A DNA stretch of 64,000 bases. Source: JALZVT01 sp964634815 (lineage in GTDB: Bacteria; Pseudomonadota; Gammaproteobacteria; Pseudomonadales; Azotimanducaceae). The stretch spans positions 1 to 64,000 of the forward strand of contig CAZWMD010000007.1 in the NCBI GenBank assembly GCA_964634815.1, read 5' to 3'. A program made the translations under genes and the position numbers. Each line of letters opens with the position of its first letter. The stretch's first letter is position 1. The notes under the pieces were generated by a model. That model made no database searches. It was not told the DNA's origin and saw nothing but the letters and a program-made list of their open reading frames with translations. Shown in pieces: positions 24,891 through 34,825 of the stretch.

Positions 24891-26027
24891 CTAGGATCCG
24901 CCACGAAATCTCTTCTCCAGAGAAGCGACTCGTTTCGCCAACCCGTCCAGGTCAGCAAAGCGCAAAGCGTTTCTTTTCCAGCGGCGCGACTCGCTGTGCA
25001 AAACACCTCCGGAGTACACCCCGGGAACCTCTATCGATCTCGACACATGTGTCATACCGCTGACCGTTACACCAGCACACAATGAAATCGGACCGTCTCC
25101 ACCAATACCTACACCACCGCCCAAAACGCAGTGCGCTCCGATTGTAGTGCTACCGACAATTCCACAGCAGCCGCAAATCACGCTGTGGTTACCGATGACG
25201 CAATTGTGACCGATCTGGACCTGATTATCGATTTTTACTCCGTCGCCAATGATCGTGTCTCCCAGTGCCCCACGATCGATCGTGGAGCCTGCACCAACAT
25301 TGACGTTTTCGCCGAGCACCACCGACCCCAGTTGAGCAATACGCTCCAGGACCCCATTGGCATCTGGTGCATAACCAAAGCCCTCGCCACCGATCACAGC
25401 GTTGGGATGAATCGTGCAGCCATCCCCCAGTCGCACCCCATCAGCAAGTACTGCTCCAGGATGAACCTGCACCTGGGCTCCAAGCACAGCGCCGGCACCA
25501 ATCACAGCGTTGGCATGGATCACACAACCCGCGCCAATAGTCGTTCCGGCGCCAATTCGGGCACCGTCCGCAACCCGGACACCGTCCGCGAGCTGTGCCG
25601 AGGCATCAACGGTCGCCGCCTCAGCAATCTTCGCCGTACCGCCTCCGCTGAGCCGCTGAGGAACTTCAAATTCCTGACTTAGTCGGGCGTACGCCCAGTA
25701 AGGATTAGCTACAACCACCGCAATGGTTTTACAACCGGCAAGATCGACTTCGCGTAACAAGACTGCCGTGGCCGAGGTGGCGGGCAATGCGCTGGCGTAG
25801 CTGCTGGAAGAAAGGTGGGAGAGCTCACCCGGCCTCGCATCAGCCAGAGATGCAAGACCTGTGATCTGGACGTCCATTTGGTCGTCTATTTGTTCGACTG
25901 CTTTGCCGACTAAGTGGTCGACTACGTGGTTATCCAGCGCCTCAGGCAGAACGATCCGCCCGCCCACTATCTGCGCAAGCTGTGTTAACGCAACCGAGCG
26001 CAACGCCTTTGTCGCGGGCTCAGCCAA
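24891..26027 (-). CDS. lpxD: UDP-3-O-(3-hydroxyacyl)glucosamine N-acyltransferase
   Basis: It adds the N-linked hydroxyacyl chain in lipid A synthesis, the third step. The 378-residue product has an N-terminal uridine-binding domain (about 1-125), a long left-handed beta helix of hexapeptide repeats (about 130-320), the catalytic His in NQVQIGHNCVIG, GGEGFGYAPD, and a C-terminal helix (LDGLAKRVASLEKRF). The start is UUG with GAGGG close upstream; a second UUG nine codons downstream is possible. Its normal length contrasts with the shortened lpxA next door. Confidence 0.94.
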   Translation of the reverse strand: MAEPATKALRSVALTQLAQIVGGRIVLPEALDNHVVDHLVGKAVEQIDDQMDVQITGLASLADARPGELSHLSSSSYASALPATSATAVLLREVDLAGCKTIAVVVANPYWAYARLSQEFEVPQRLSGGGTAKIAEAATVDASAQLADGVRVADGARIGAGTTIGAGCVIHANAVIGAGAVLGAQVQVHPGAVLADGVRLGDGCTIHPNAVIGGEGFGYAPDANGVLERIAQLGSVVLGENVNVGAGSTIDRGALGDTIIGDGVKIDNQVQIGHNCVIGNHSVICGCCGIVGSTTIGAHCVLGGGVGIGGDGPISLCAGVTVSGMTHVSRSIEVPGVYSGGVLHSESRRWKRNALRFADLDGLAKRVASLEKRFRGGS

Positions 26028-26066
26028 GGGTCCCTCGCGCGTAACGCCGACCGGAACAGCGCTTAA

Positions 26067-26597
26067 CTAGCGCTTCTTGTTCAGATTTTCCGTAACCTGT
26101 CTTGTGATATCGAACTTCTGCTTCACATAGAGAAGGTTCGACCGCTGAATAATCATGTCGTACTTCTCTTTTTCGATCAGTTCCTTGAGCACCGTATCTA
26201 CCTTCGGTGCAAGGGCTGCAAAAATCTCTTGCTGTCGATCGTTCACTTCTTTCTGCAGCTTGTTTACCTGAAACTGGTAATCAATCTGTTTATCTTCGAT
26301 TTCTTTTTGCAGGCGACGCTTCTCAGAGTTAGACAGTGTGTCAGCGTCTTTTTGCAGCTGCGCTGAGATTTTCTGAATCTCTTCACCCAGCTTACGTACC
26401 TGAGTTTCTTCCCGATCAAGTTCCGAACGGATCTTTTCGATCATGCTCTTTGCTTCGTCACTTTCGATAACGGCGCGCTGGGTGTTCAGCACGGCAATCT
26501 TTAATTCCGCGTGAGCGCCTATGCTCACACCGAGACCTGCAACGGCAATCACCGTCATCAACATCGCATTTCGCAGCGGCTTGAAAAATAGGCTCAT
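26067..26597 (-). CDS. skp: periplasmic chaperone Skp/OmpH
   Basis: A trimeric periplasmic chaperone that carries unfolded outer-membrane proteins to the BAM complex. The 176-residue product has a signal peptide ending near GAHA (residue 30), the conserved strand ELKIAVLNTQRAV, and a long charged coiled coil (about 50-140, Lys/Glu/Gln-rich) that forms the tentacles. ATG start. It lies between lpxD and bamA as in most gammaproteobacteria. Confidence 0.94.
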   Translation of the reverse strand: MSLFFKPLRNAMLMTVIAVAGLGVSIGAHAELKIAVLNTQRAVIESDEAKSMIEKIRSELDREETQVRKLGEEIQKISAQLQKDADTLSNSEKRRLQKEIEDKQIDYQFQVNKLQKEVNDRQQEIFAALAPKVDTVLKELIEKEKYDMIIQRSNLLYVKQKFDITRQVTENLNKKR

Positions 26598-26769
26598 GGG
26601 TTGGGTTTCTCCGAGCTGTTTATATCAGCAAAGTCAGAGCTCGGGCCAAGGCTTGAGCTCGTGGGTTTAGTGCAGGAATTTCCTGCCACAATAAAGTCAT
26701 CACAGATGGCGCTTGTGTGTCTTACAAGGCCAATTGCCATCCAAAGGCGCGAATACTATCAGAGCAATT

Positions 26770-29145
26770 CTAAAAACTCGCCCCCAGTTCAAACTGGAAT
26801 CCTTCTCGATCATCACCAGGCTGACTGTTAAAGGCCTTGGAGTAGGCAAAGGTCATCGGTCCAAGTCCAGTTAGCCAAGTTAGACCAACACCCGCTGCAT
26901 AGCGGATTTCGTCGGTATCGAAGCCACTGCAGTTGATGCTGACATCCGGACAATTGGTATTGAACACGTTCCCTCCGTCAAAGAAGAAAAGCGCCCGCAT
27001 CTGCCGCTGATCTTCGATAATCGGCAAGGGAAAGATCAGTTCGAGTGCGGCCTCAACCAGCAGATTACCGCCAAACGTATTCTGATTACGCTGAGTCGGG
27101 AAAGGATCTGTGAGGTTGCCCTGACCATCGTCAATAAGCGTTGGCGTACTGGTTGGGCCCAGAGTGTTACGCTCGAAACCGCGAATCGAGCCAAACCCGC
27201 CCGCAAAGAAATGCTCGTAGAATGGCAATACGTCGTTGGAGCCATAGGCATCACCAAAGCCGATCTCGGTTCGCCCTCTAAGCACCCAGCGGTCCCCGAT
27301 GAGCGGCACGTATTTCTCTGCGGCTAGCGTCGTTTTATAGAACTGCAGCTCTGAGCCTGGTACCGCTACCTCAACCGAAAGTGTCTGCTTGCTGCCTCGG
27401 GTTGCAAACAAGCCACGATTCAAAGTAGAGCGCACCCAGCTTCCTTGAAGCTTATAATTCAAGAACTTATTGCCCTCTCTTTCGACAAATTCGACGATCT
27501 CGAGTGCAGGAAACTGGCCAACCCTGATATTGGTATGCTCAATATTCAGGCCAAACTGAATACGCTGTGTCTCTCCAATCGGGAAGCCGAAGTTCACCCC
27601 GGCGCCGAAGGAGTCTGTCGTAAAGCGGGCTATGTTCTGCGCATCAAAGCGGGTTTCCCGATAGAACAGGTTATAACCGCGGCTGATGCCATCCTGGGTG
27701 TAGTAAGGATTAAAATAATTTACAGAAGCCGATCTCTGGAAATCACTCCAGCTCAGCTGCGCCCCAAAGCTGTTACCGCTACCAAACACATTGTTCTGCT
27801 GGTAATTACCGCCAAGAATCAGTCCTGACCCTTCAGCAAAACCTAGGGTTGCAGAAATACTGCCTGAAGGCTGCTCTTCAACGCTGAAATTGACGTCGAT
27901 CTGGTCATCAGTACCGGCAACCTCTGGAGTCTCAACGCCAACGTCTTTGAAGTACCCGAGACGTTCGAGGCGAACTTTAGACAGCTCCACCTGAGCCGTT
28001 GAAGCCCATCCACCTTCCATCTGCCGCATTTCCCGTCGCAAAACATGGTCCTGGGTAACCGCATTGCCAGCAAAGGTTACCCTGCGAACATAGGCCCTCT
28101 TACCGGCGTCGACAAAAAACTGAATATCCACTTTGCCGTCGTCGCGGACGGTGGGAATACCGGAGGCACTGGCAAAGGTATAACCGGAATTACCCAAGGC
28201 CGTTGTCAGGTACTGCTCACTGGCAGTCACCCGGGCCTGGTTAAAAGTCTGACCTTCGGTAATAACCAGCAGCGGTTCGAGTTGCTCGGGGGTAAGTTCA
28301 TTTAGCTCCCCAACAAGCGCAACGTCAGCCACCTCATAGATTTCGCCCTCATTCAGATTCATCGTGACATACACCTCACGACGGTCCGGGGTAATACTCA
28401 CCAGGGTGGATTCGATGCCAAACTCGACATAACCACGATCGCGATAAAACGACTCAAGCTTCTCCAGATCCCCTGACAGTTTCTCTCGGGAATACTTGTC
28501 TTGACCACGGAAGAAGGACAACAAGGAGGGATGTTTAAGCTCCAGCTCATCAAGCAATTCTGCCTGGGAGAACGCCTCTGCGCCCACCAGGTTGATATGT
28601 CGGATACCCGAGTTCTTGCCTTCTTCGACATTTATCTTTATCGACACCCGGTTACGTGGCAGATCCTGAACCTCGGTTTCAATGGACGAACCGTATCGAC
28701 CCTGGGCGACGTACTGCCGTTCCAGTTCAAGGGTGACTCGCTCAAGAGTCGACTGTTTGAAGATTTCACCCTCGCGCAGCCCCTGATCACCAAGGCCCGA
28801 AATCAGGGCTTCGGTAGGAATTGCTTTGTTGCCATCGATTTCAAGGCTCTCGATTGCAGGCCGCTCCTGAAAATTCAGCACCAGGGCGTTGTTATCTCGG
28901 GCGACAGCAATGTCATGAAAGAAACCAGACTGAAACAGGGTACGCACCAGCGCGCGAATCCCCAATTCATCGATCGGATCACCAATGTTGATGGGCATCA
29001 GGTTGAACACGCTACCTGCCGACACCCGTTGCAGGCCCTGCAGACGAATGTCTTCAACCCGGAAGCTGTCTGCGTGAGCAGAGCTCATTGGCAGCAAAAT
29101 AAGCGTGCTCAGTAAAAAGAGCGCCAGAACTCGGGTACGACTCAT
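26770..29145 (-). CDS. bamA: outer membrane protein assembly factor BamA
   Basis: The central outer-membrane insertase of the BAM complex. The 791-residue product has a signal peptide ending at SSAHA (about residue 25), five POTRA domains (about 26-425) and a 16-strand beta barrel. The loop-6 VRGF motif reads IRGF (in GFGSIRGFERN), and the C-terminal residue is Phe, as required for barrel insertion. Two cysteines lie in an extracellular loop (NTNCPDVSINCSG). The ATG overlaps the rseP stop (ATGA). The 172-bp spacer to skp shows no gene. Confidence 0.96.
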   Translation of the reverse strand: MSRTRVLALFLLSTLILLPMSSAHADSFRVEDIRLQGLQRVSAGSVFNLMPINIGDPIDELGIRALVRTLFQSGFFHDIAVARDNNALVLNFQERPAIESLEIDGNKAIPTEALISGLGDQGLREGEIFKQSTLERVTLELERQYVAQGRYGSSIETEVQDLPRNRVSIKINVEEGKNSGIRHINLVGAEAFSQAELLDELELKHPSLLSFFRGQDKYSREKLSGDLEKLESFYRDRGYVEFGIESTLVSITPDRREVYVTMNLNEGEIYEVADVALVGELNELTPEQLEPLLVITEGQTFNQARVTASEQYLTTALGNSGYTFASASGIPTVRDDGKVDIQFFVDAGKRAYVRRVTFAGNAVTQDHVLRREMRQMEGGWASTAQVELSKVRLERLGYFKDVGVETPEVAGTDDQIDVNFSVEEQPSGSISATLGFAEGSGLILGGNYQQNNVFGSGNSFGAQLSWSDFQRSASVNYFNPYYTQDGISRGYNLFYRETRFDAQNIARFTTDSFGAGVNFGFPIGETQRIQFGLNIEHTNIRVGQFPALEIVEFVEREGNKFLNYKLQGSWVRSTLNRGLFATRGSKQTLSVEVAVPGSELQFYKTTLAAEKYVPLIGDRWVLRGRTEIGFGDAYGSNDVLPFYEHFFAGGFGSIRGFERNTLGPTSTPTLIDDGQGNLTDPFPTQRNQNTFGGNLLVEAALELIFPLPIIEDQRQMRALFFFDGGNVFNTNCPDVSINCSGFDTDEIRYAAGVGLTWLTGLGPMTFAYSKAFNSQPGDDREGFQFELGASF

Positions 29146-30503
29146 AGAGATCCCATTAATCGAGTGATGTCATTTGATAGTGCCAGCAGCATGAGCCCTC
29201 CAACCAAGACAAGACCAACCTGAAAACTGATTATCTGCACCCGCTCTGGAAGCGGTTTCCCACGCAGCAGTTCCGCAAAAAAGAACACAATCTGCCCACC
29301 ATCCACCATGGGGATGGGCATTAAGTTCAACACTGCAAGGCTCAGACTCAGCAATGCCAACAGTTCGACAAATCTTCTCCACCCTTGTTCCGCAGTAATT
29401 CCGGCAACCTGGGCAATTGTTATAGGTCCACTCAGGTTTCGCGTTGACACCTGGCCGGTGAACATTTTTTTAATGGTTAGCAGTATCGATAAGGTTTTGT
29501 CGCCGGTTTCGCCGATGGCTTTGGGAATGGATTCAAAAACCCCGTAACTCGCTATGCGCTGCGCATAACCAACACCAGCGAACCCCTTAACTTTGCCGTC
29601 GTCTGTCTGTTTTGACGCTGGTGTCAGACGAAGAGTTCGAGGTTGGCCTCTTCGTTCTACAACCACCTCCAGTAGTCTGTCTGGATGTGCCTCCACCGCT
29701 TTTACCCAGTCTTCCCACCTGGCAATGGGTGTACCGCCTGCTTCAACCACCAAATCCAGTGGTTTGAAACCCGCACGGTCCGCCGCAGACCCCTCTTCCA
29801 CATCGCCAATGACAGGGGGAAAGACGCGAACCAGACCAAGAGAGCGCCAGATTTCAGGCTCAGTGGCGCCACGCTCCCAATCGGTGATCGGCAATCGATG
29901 ATCGGTTGTGCGTTCCCCACCCGGACGGCGTGTGGTGAGCACAATCTCACCGCTTTCACCCAACCGGTCGAGCAACTTCATGCTGACATCCTGCCAACCC
30001 TGGGTTTGAGCACCGTCGACCGCCAAAACTTCTTCGCCACCGCGCAGGCCAGCTGATGCGGCGGGTGTGTCTTCTGGAGGCGCGCCCAGAACCGGCATAA
30101 GCTCTACGGATCCTGCGACAAACAAAAACCAGAACACAACGGCTGCAAGAACAAAATTGGCAAAGGGGCCGCCAAAGGCAATAGCGATTTTCCATAGCGG
30201 TGATAACTCGCCATGGGGCTTGCCCAGCTGCGCCTCAGGAGTGCTACCTTGAGGAAGTTGGTGCTCACCCAACGCATCGCGTTCGTCCCACATGCGCAAA
30301 TAGCCACCCAGGGGTATGGCTGCGAGCGCAAACTCAGTACCACGTTTGTCTGTCCAGGAAGCAAACGGGCGCCCAAAGCCCACCGAAAAGCGCAAGATGC
30401 GCACCCCGGACCAACGGGCCACCAGATAGTGTCCGAATTCGTGAATCGTAACGAGGATGCCCAGAGTCACGATAAACGCGAGCACGGACTGGATGACCCC
30501 CAT
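29142..30503 (-). CDS. rseP: site-2 RIP metalloprotease RseP
   Basis: An inner-membrane zinc protease that cleaves the anti-sigma factor RseA and residual signal peptides. The product is 453 residues from the ATG at 30503, which has GGAG five bases upstream; a TTG five codons earlier is less likely. Visible are the zinc motif HEFGHYLVARW in TM1, two periplasmic PDZ domains (about 120-300) and the second metal-ligand motif NLMPIPMVDGGQ, where most homologs have LDGGH. dxr, usually just upstream, is absent: the 197 bp between here and cdsA hold no gene. Confidence 0.94.
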   Translation of the reverse strand: MGVIQSVLAFIVTLGILVTIHEFGHYLVARWSGVRILRFSVGFGRPFASWTDKRGTEFALAAIPLGGYLRMWDERDALGEHQLPQGSTPEAQLGKPHGELSPLWKIAIAFGGPFANFVLAAVVFWFLFVAGSVELMPVLGAPPEDTPAASAGLRGGEEVLAVDGAQTQGWQDVSMKLLDRLGESGEIVLTTRRPGGERTTDHRLPITDWERGATEPEIWRSLGLVRVFPPVIGDVEEGSAADRAGFKPLDLVVEAGGTPIARWEDWVKAVEAHPDRLLEVVVERRGQPRTLRLTPASKQTDDGKVKGFAGVGYAQRIASYGVFESIPKAIGETGDKTLSILLTIKKMFTGQVSTRNLSGPITIAQVAGITAEQGWRRFVELLALLSLSLAVLNLMPIPMVDGGQIVFFFAELLRGKPLPERVQIISFQVGLVLVGGLMLLALSNDITRLMGSL

Positions 30504-30700
30504 GATCACTCCTGCCAATTAGACCAAATTTGAAAACGCACGCTTGCAAAACGTGCCATGTCGCCTGCCCTGACAACACTCGAATCTACTATAAATCCAG
30601 TGGGCCTTTATCAATCTGAACCCAGCCTGAATACACCAGTTGTTGATACCTCGATAAACACTGGCAGCAACCTCTGACGCGTTGCGAATCATACAGAATT

Positions 30701-31567
30701 TCAGAGCTGGAAGGCGAAAAGCAGTGCCAGGGCCATCGCTGGTAAGACAGCAATTAATGCATCTATACGATCCAGAATCCCGCCATGTCCTGGTAACAAG
30801 CGCCCGGAATCCTTGGCTCCGGCGCTACGCTTGAGAATGCTCTCAAACAGATCGCCAAAGACCGACACCACAACTAGTCCGACAACAAGGCAACACCAGA
30901 TCAATAACTCTTGCTGGACAGAAGCCACGCGCCACCAGCCAAAACCAAGGGCAGCCAGCACACCAACCACCCCACCACCAATTGCCCCTTCCCAGGTCTT
31001 GCCTGGAGACACTTTGGGCGCCAGTTTACGCTGGCCCATCGCCTTGCCGACAAAATAAGCCCCGGCATCAGCCCCCCAAACCAGGAAGCACACCACAACC
31101 AGCAAATCCGGATCGCGTGCCTTCAACAGCACCATGGCCGCCCAGGCCGCAGGCAACACAACCAGGCCAAACAAAATCCAGCGCAGATTCGGTCGCCGCC
31201 CGGCGTCTTGCATGGACACCGCAACCTGTCGCGGATAAATAAGGACTTCAACAATCGCCCAGGCCCAGCAGACTGACGCAACAATTAACCACTGCCCTTG
31301 CATGTCTGGTCGCAGCCACAGCCAGCCGCACAGCGCGAGGGCCGTGCTGACAAACACAAGGGCAACAATGAGACGTGCAACCGGGTTGTTGGTCGCAGAC
31401 TCAGCCTGCTCTGTTGCGGGACCTGCAAACACCAATCCCGCCCATTCAAAGCTGGCCCAGGCGACAATTGCGCCGATAACCAGCGCAAAAGCCTGCACCT
31501 CCAGTAAATAGATCGCAGCAAGCGCGAGGGGCGCCATGATCAAAGCGGTGACTATTCGGACAAGCAT
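30701..31567 (-). CDS. cdsA: phosphatidate cytidylyltransferase
   Basis: It makes CDP-diacylglycerol from phosphatidate and CTP, the branch point for phospholipids, in the inner membrane. The 288-residue product has about seven to eight hydrophobic helices and the C-terminal CDS signature, seen as SILKRSAGAKDSGRLLPGHG followed by GILDRID. ATG start. It acts downstream of PlsB, also in this window. The gene follows uppS with a 73-bp gap. Confidence 0.95.
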   Translation of the reverse strand: MLVRIVTALIMAPLALAAIYLLEVQAFALVIGAIVAWASFEWAGLVFAGPATEQAESATNNPVARLIVALVFVSTALALCGWLWLRPDMQGQWLIVASVCWAWAIVEVLIYPRQVAVSMQDAGRRPNLRWILFGLVVLPAAWAAMVLLKARDPDLLVVVCFLVWGADAGAYFVGKAMGQRKLAPKVSPGKTWEGAIGGGVVGVLAALGFGWWRVASVQQELLIWCCLVVGLVVVSVFGDLFESILKRSAGAKDSGRLLPGHGGILDRIDALIAVLPAMALALLFAFQL

Positions 31568-31640
31568 GACAACCGAATCCTGGTGAGTTCACTGCGCTGG
31601 GAGCGGCCCGGAAAAATTGCCTGGGCCACAATAAGTTGCC

Positions 31641-32480
31641 CTAGCGACGCCCAAATCTGCGCTGGCGAGTGGCGTAATCTTCGATGGCCGTCGCAAGCTC
31701 AGCATCATCAAAATCGGGCCAGAACGATTCTGTAAAATACAGTTCTGTGTAGGCAAAGTCCCACAACAGGAAATTGCTGATGCGCCGATCACCGCCGGTG
31801 CGGACGCACAAATCCGGCCCAGGCAAACCAGCGAGTGAGAGGCGTTTTTCTACGGCGCTCTCATCGATAGACTTTGGGTCCAATTCGCCGGCAGCAACGT
31901 CTTCACCGATCTTTCGCGCGGCCTGGGCAATGTCCCAGCGACCGCCATAGTTGATGGCAATCGACAGGGTCATCCCATCGTTGTTTCGGGTGAGTTGTTC
32001 CGCATCGAGCATAAGGCGCTGCAGATCACTGGCAAACGCAGAGCGATCACCAATAATCGAAAGCCGAACGTTACTGTTATGCAGTTCTTCGACATCGTCT
32101 TCCAGAACACCGCGCATCAACTCAATCAAAAGGTTGACCTCACGCGAGGGCCTCGACCAATTCTCAGTGCTAAAAGCGAACAAAGTCAGATACTTAACGC
32201 CGTGATCTGCACAACACTTCGTAACTATTTTAACGTTCTTTGCACCTGCACGATGACCAGCAGCTCCCGGGAGATGCTTGTTTTTTGCCCAGCGATGATT
32301 GCCATCCATAATGATTGCTATGTGACGAGGCACCTCGTTGGCGGGTCGTGCGGACACCTCCGCCGCACTTTCTGTGGCGCCCCGCAGGGCTGCGTCATTG
32401 CCGGTTAGCTTGGCCTTTAGCCGACTCAGCGTACTTGTGCTGGGCGCCTCAGCCTGACTCTCTGCTGATGATTCGCTCAC
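31641..32480 (-). CDS. uppS: undecaprenyl diphosphate synthase with N-terminal extension
   Basis: It elongates farnesyl diphosphate to the C55 carrier for peptidoglycan and O-antigen. The catalytic core is canonical: IAIIMDGNHRWAKNK (catalytic Asp), HRAGAKNVK, LTLFAFSTENWSRP, NYGGRWDIAQAA, RTGGDRRISNFLLWDFAYTE given here as RTGGDRRISNF and LLWDFAYTE. Before the core lies an extension of about 50 Ser/Ala/Glu-rich residues; most homologs have 10-20. The GTG start is five bases after the frr stop. A later GTG at the core edge lacks a ribosome site, so the extension may be real. Confidence 0.94.
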   Translation of the reverse strand: MSESSAESQAEAPSTSTLSRLKAKLTGNDAALRGATESAAEVSARPANEVPRHIAIIMDGNHRWAKNKHLPGAAGHRAGAKNVKIVTKCCADHGVKYLTLFAFSTENWSRPSREVNLLIELMRGVLEDDVEELHNSNVRLSIIGDRSAFASDLQRLMLDAEQLTRNNDGMTLSIAINYGGRWDIAQAARKIGEDVAAGELDPKSIDESAVEKRLSLAGLPGPDLCVRTGGDRRISNFLLWDFAYTELYFTESFWPDFDDAELATAIEDYATRQRRFGRR

Positions 32481-32485
32481 TGAAC

Positions 32486-33043
32486 TCAGATCTCCAGCAG
32501 GTCGGCTTCTTTGGCTTGCACGACCTTATCAACCTCAGCAATCCGCTGATCCGTAATTTTTTGGACGGATTCCTCACCACGACGACCATCGTCTTGCGCG
32601 GCTTCTTTCTCTTTGACGAGTTCTCGGATATCCGCGATGGCATCGCGGCGAATATTGCGTATCGCCACCTTGGCGTTTTCTGCTTCGGCTTTGGCCTGCT
32701 TCACCAGGTCTCTGCGATTTTCTTCGGTCAACGGCGGCAATGGCACCCGGACCTTATCCGATGTAGCCGCCGGAGTGATGCCCAGATCGCTTTTGAGAAT
32801 CGCTTTCTCAATCTCAGGAATCAGATTCTTTTCCCAGGGCGTTATGGCCAGAGTCCGCGCATCTTCAACCGAAATGCTGGCCGCCTGACTGAGTGGCGTT
32901 GCATTACCGTAGTAATCAATTTCGATCGTATCCAACAGACTGGGATTCGCCCTACCCGTACGTATCCGCGCCAGGGCACCGGCCAGAGCGCTCAAGGTCT
33001 TGCCCATACGCTCATTGGCATCTTGCTCGATCTCGTTAATCAC
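32486..33043 (-). CDS. frr: ribosome recycling factor
   Basis: With EF-G it splits post-termination ribosomes. 185 residues, the normal length: the two-domain L shape is shown by an N-terminal helix INEIEQDANERMGKTLSAL, GRANPSLLDTIEIDYYG, TPLSQAASISVEDARTLAI and the C-terminal helix ending VQAKEADLLEI. GTG start; pyrH is 149 bp upstream. Confidence 0.96.
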   Translation of the reverse strand: MINEIEQDANERMGKTLSALAGALARIRTGRANPSLLDTIEIDYYGNATPLSQAASISVEDARTLAITPWEKNLIPEIEKAILKSDLGITPAATSDKVRVPLPPLTEENRRDLVKQAKAEAENAKVAIRNIRRDAIADIRELVKEKEAAQDDGRRGEESVQKITDQRIAEVDKVVQAKEADLLEI

Positions 33044-33192
33044 CGTCTGCTCGCCTCATCTCAATTTTCCGGGTTGTGGGCAACACGTCTTATTGTGGTC
33101 TGTTTTGGCATTTTTTGCCCGTGTTACGCCCGCTCTATCTGTGTCATTTTTGCGCAACCGTCCGTTACTCTACAGAAGCACCCCACCAAAAC

Positions 33193-33894
33193 TTAAGAGG
33201 TAATCAGGGTTCCTACCCGCTCACCGGCCACAATACGGGTCAAGGCACCTTTCTCGTTCATATCGAACACTACCAGCGGCATCCCATGATCACGGCACAG
33301 CGAGAACGCGGTGAGATCCATCACCTTCAGGTCCCGGCTGATCACCTCGTTATAACTCAGGGTCTCAAAACGCTCTGCGGCAGGATCAAGCTTGGGGTCT
33401 GCGCTGTATACCCCGTCCACTTTGGTCGCCTTGAGAACGGCGTCAGCGCGGATTTCAATGCCGCGCAGGCAGGCTGCTGAATCGGTAGTGAAGAACGGAT
33501 TACCCGTGCCAGCTGCAAAAATTACCACCCGACCCTGTTCAAGAGCCCTGACCGCACCATCCCGGGAATAGCCTGCGGCGATGGTTGCGATTTTGAGCGC
33601 CGAGAACACCTGGGCGCCAATACCAAGATTCAACAGCATGTCCCGAAATGCCAGGCCATTCATGACGGTCGCCATCATGCCCATGTGGTCGCCTGTGACC
33701 CGATCCATGCCTGCTTCTTGCAGCTGTGCACCACGAAACAGATTGCCGGCGCCGAGCACCACAGCCACCTCTACACCGCTGCGAGCAACGCTCTCTATTT
33801 CGCGAGCAATCGAGTCAACTGCTCCCGGATCGATTCCAAATCCACCTTCCCCTGCCAGGGCTTCGCCGCTTAGCTTCAGCAGGATTCTCTTCAT
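33193..33894 (-). CDS. pyrH: UMP kinase
   Basis: It phosphorylates UMP to UDP and is allosterically controlled by GTP and UTP. The 233-residue product begins MKRILLKLSGEALAGEGGFG, with the family's LGAGNLFRGAQL, MDRVTGDHMGMMATVMNGLA (seen as two segments), GTGNPFFTTDSAACLRG and KATKVDGVYSADP. It lacks the 8-10 residues found before KRILLK in many homologs, so the N-terminus is slightly short. ATG start, 67 bp after tsf. Confidence 0.95.
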   Translation of the reverse strand: MKRILLKLSGEALAGEGGFGIDPGAVDSIAREIESVARSGVEVAVVLGAGNLFRGAQLQEAGMDRVTGDHMGMMATVMNGLAFRDMLLNLGIGAQVFSALKIATIAAGYSRDGAVRALEQGRVVIFAAGTGNPFFTTDSAACLRGIEIRADAVLKATKVDGVYSADPKLDPAAERFETLSYNEVISRDLKVMDLTAFSLCRDHGMPLVVFDMNEKGALTRIVAGERVGTLITS

Positions 33895-33961
33895 GGTGGC
33901 GTCTTCCGATCTATGAGTGGCGGGTTATGTGTTCGTTCGCACTGACAAAATGGCGGTCGTA

Positions 33962-34825
33962 TTAGTCGTCCTTGCCCAGTTGCTGAGCAACCTCGGTCGC
34001 AAAGTCGACTTCTTCGACTTCGATACCCTCGCCAACTTCAAAACGCACAAAGCGTTTGATTTCAGCACCAGCATCTTTTAACAACTTGTTTACCTTGATG
34101 TTGCCGTCTTTAACAAACGGCTGATCCATCAGGCTCACTTCGGCGAGGAATTTTCGTACCTTGCCTTCAACCATTTTCTCAACGATTTCGGGTGGCTTGC
34201 CGCTCTCGGCCGCCTGCGCTGTGGCAATTTCCCGCTCCTTGGCAACTGAGGCTTCAGGGACATCGCCCTGAGCAATCACCATGGGAGCAATGGCGGTCAC
34301 ATGCATGGCAATGTCTTTGCCCAGCTCGCTATCTCCGCCGGTCATTACTACCAGAGCGGCTTGCCGCTGATTGGTGTGCAGATAGCTGCTGATCACGCCA
34401 TCGCCGGCATCAACATACTCGGCTCGACGCAAAGAAATGTTCTCGCCAATTTCCTGGACAAGGGTTTCACGCTCGGCATCAATACCGGGAATCGCTGAAA
34501 TATCCCCGGAGCCTTGCTCAAAAATAGCCCCGGTAACTCGCTCAACAAACGCAATAAATTTCTCGTTTTTGGCCGCAAAATCAGTTTCGATATTGATTTC
34601 GACCAGCGCAGCACTCTTGCCGTCGTCGGCAACCTTAAGCCCAAGCAGCCCATCAGCGGCCGTACGGTCGGCTTTTTTCGCTGCTTTGAGTGCGCTCGAT
34701 TTGCGCAGGTTCTCGATCGCAAGCTCCATATCACCGTCAGCTTCGGTGAGTGCTTTCTTGCAATCCATCATGCCAAGGCCCGTGCGTTCGCGCAGTTCCT
34801 TAACCTGAGAAGCAGTAATCGCCAT
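33962..34825 (-). CDS. tsf: elongation factor Ts
   Basis: The nucleotide-exchange factor for EF-Tu. 287 residues with the N-terminal UBA-like signature ELRERTGLGMMDCKKALTEA, the TDFAAKNEKF core motif, and a C-terminal dimerisation/coiled-coil domain. The ATG shares one base with the rpsB stop (TAATG). This is unusual: most bacteria have a spacer of about a hundred bases or more here. Tight translational coupling to S2 is implied. Confidence 0.96.
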   Translation of the reverse strand: MAITASQVKELRERTGLGMMDCKKALTEADGDMELAIENLRKSSALKAAKKADRTAADGLLGLKVADDGKSAALVEINIETDFAAKNEKFIAFVERVTGAIFEQGSGDISAIPGIDAERETLVQEIGENISLRRAEYVDAGDGVISSYLHTNQRQAALVVMTGGDSELGKDIAMHVTAIAPMVIAQGDVPEASVAKEREIATAQAAESGKPPEIVEKMVEGKVRKFLAEVSLMDQPFVKDGNIKVNKLLKDAGAEIKRFVRFEVGEGIEVEEVDFATEVAQQLGKDD

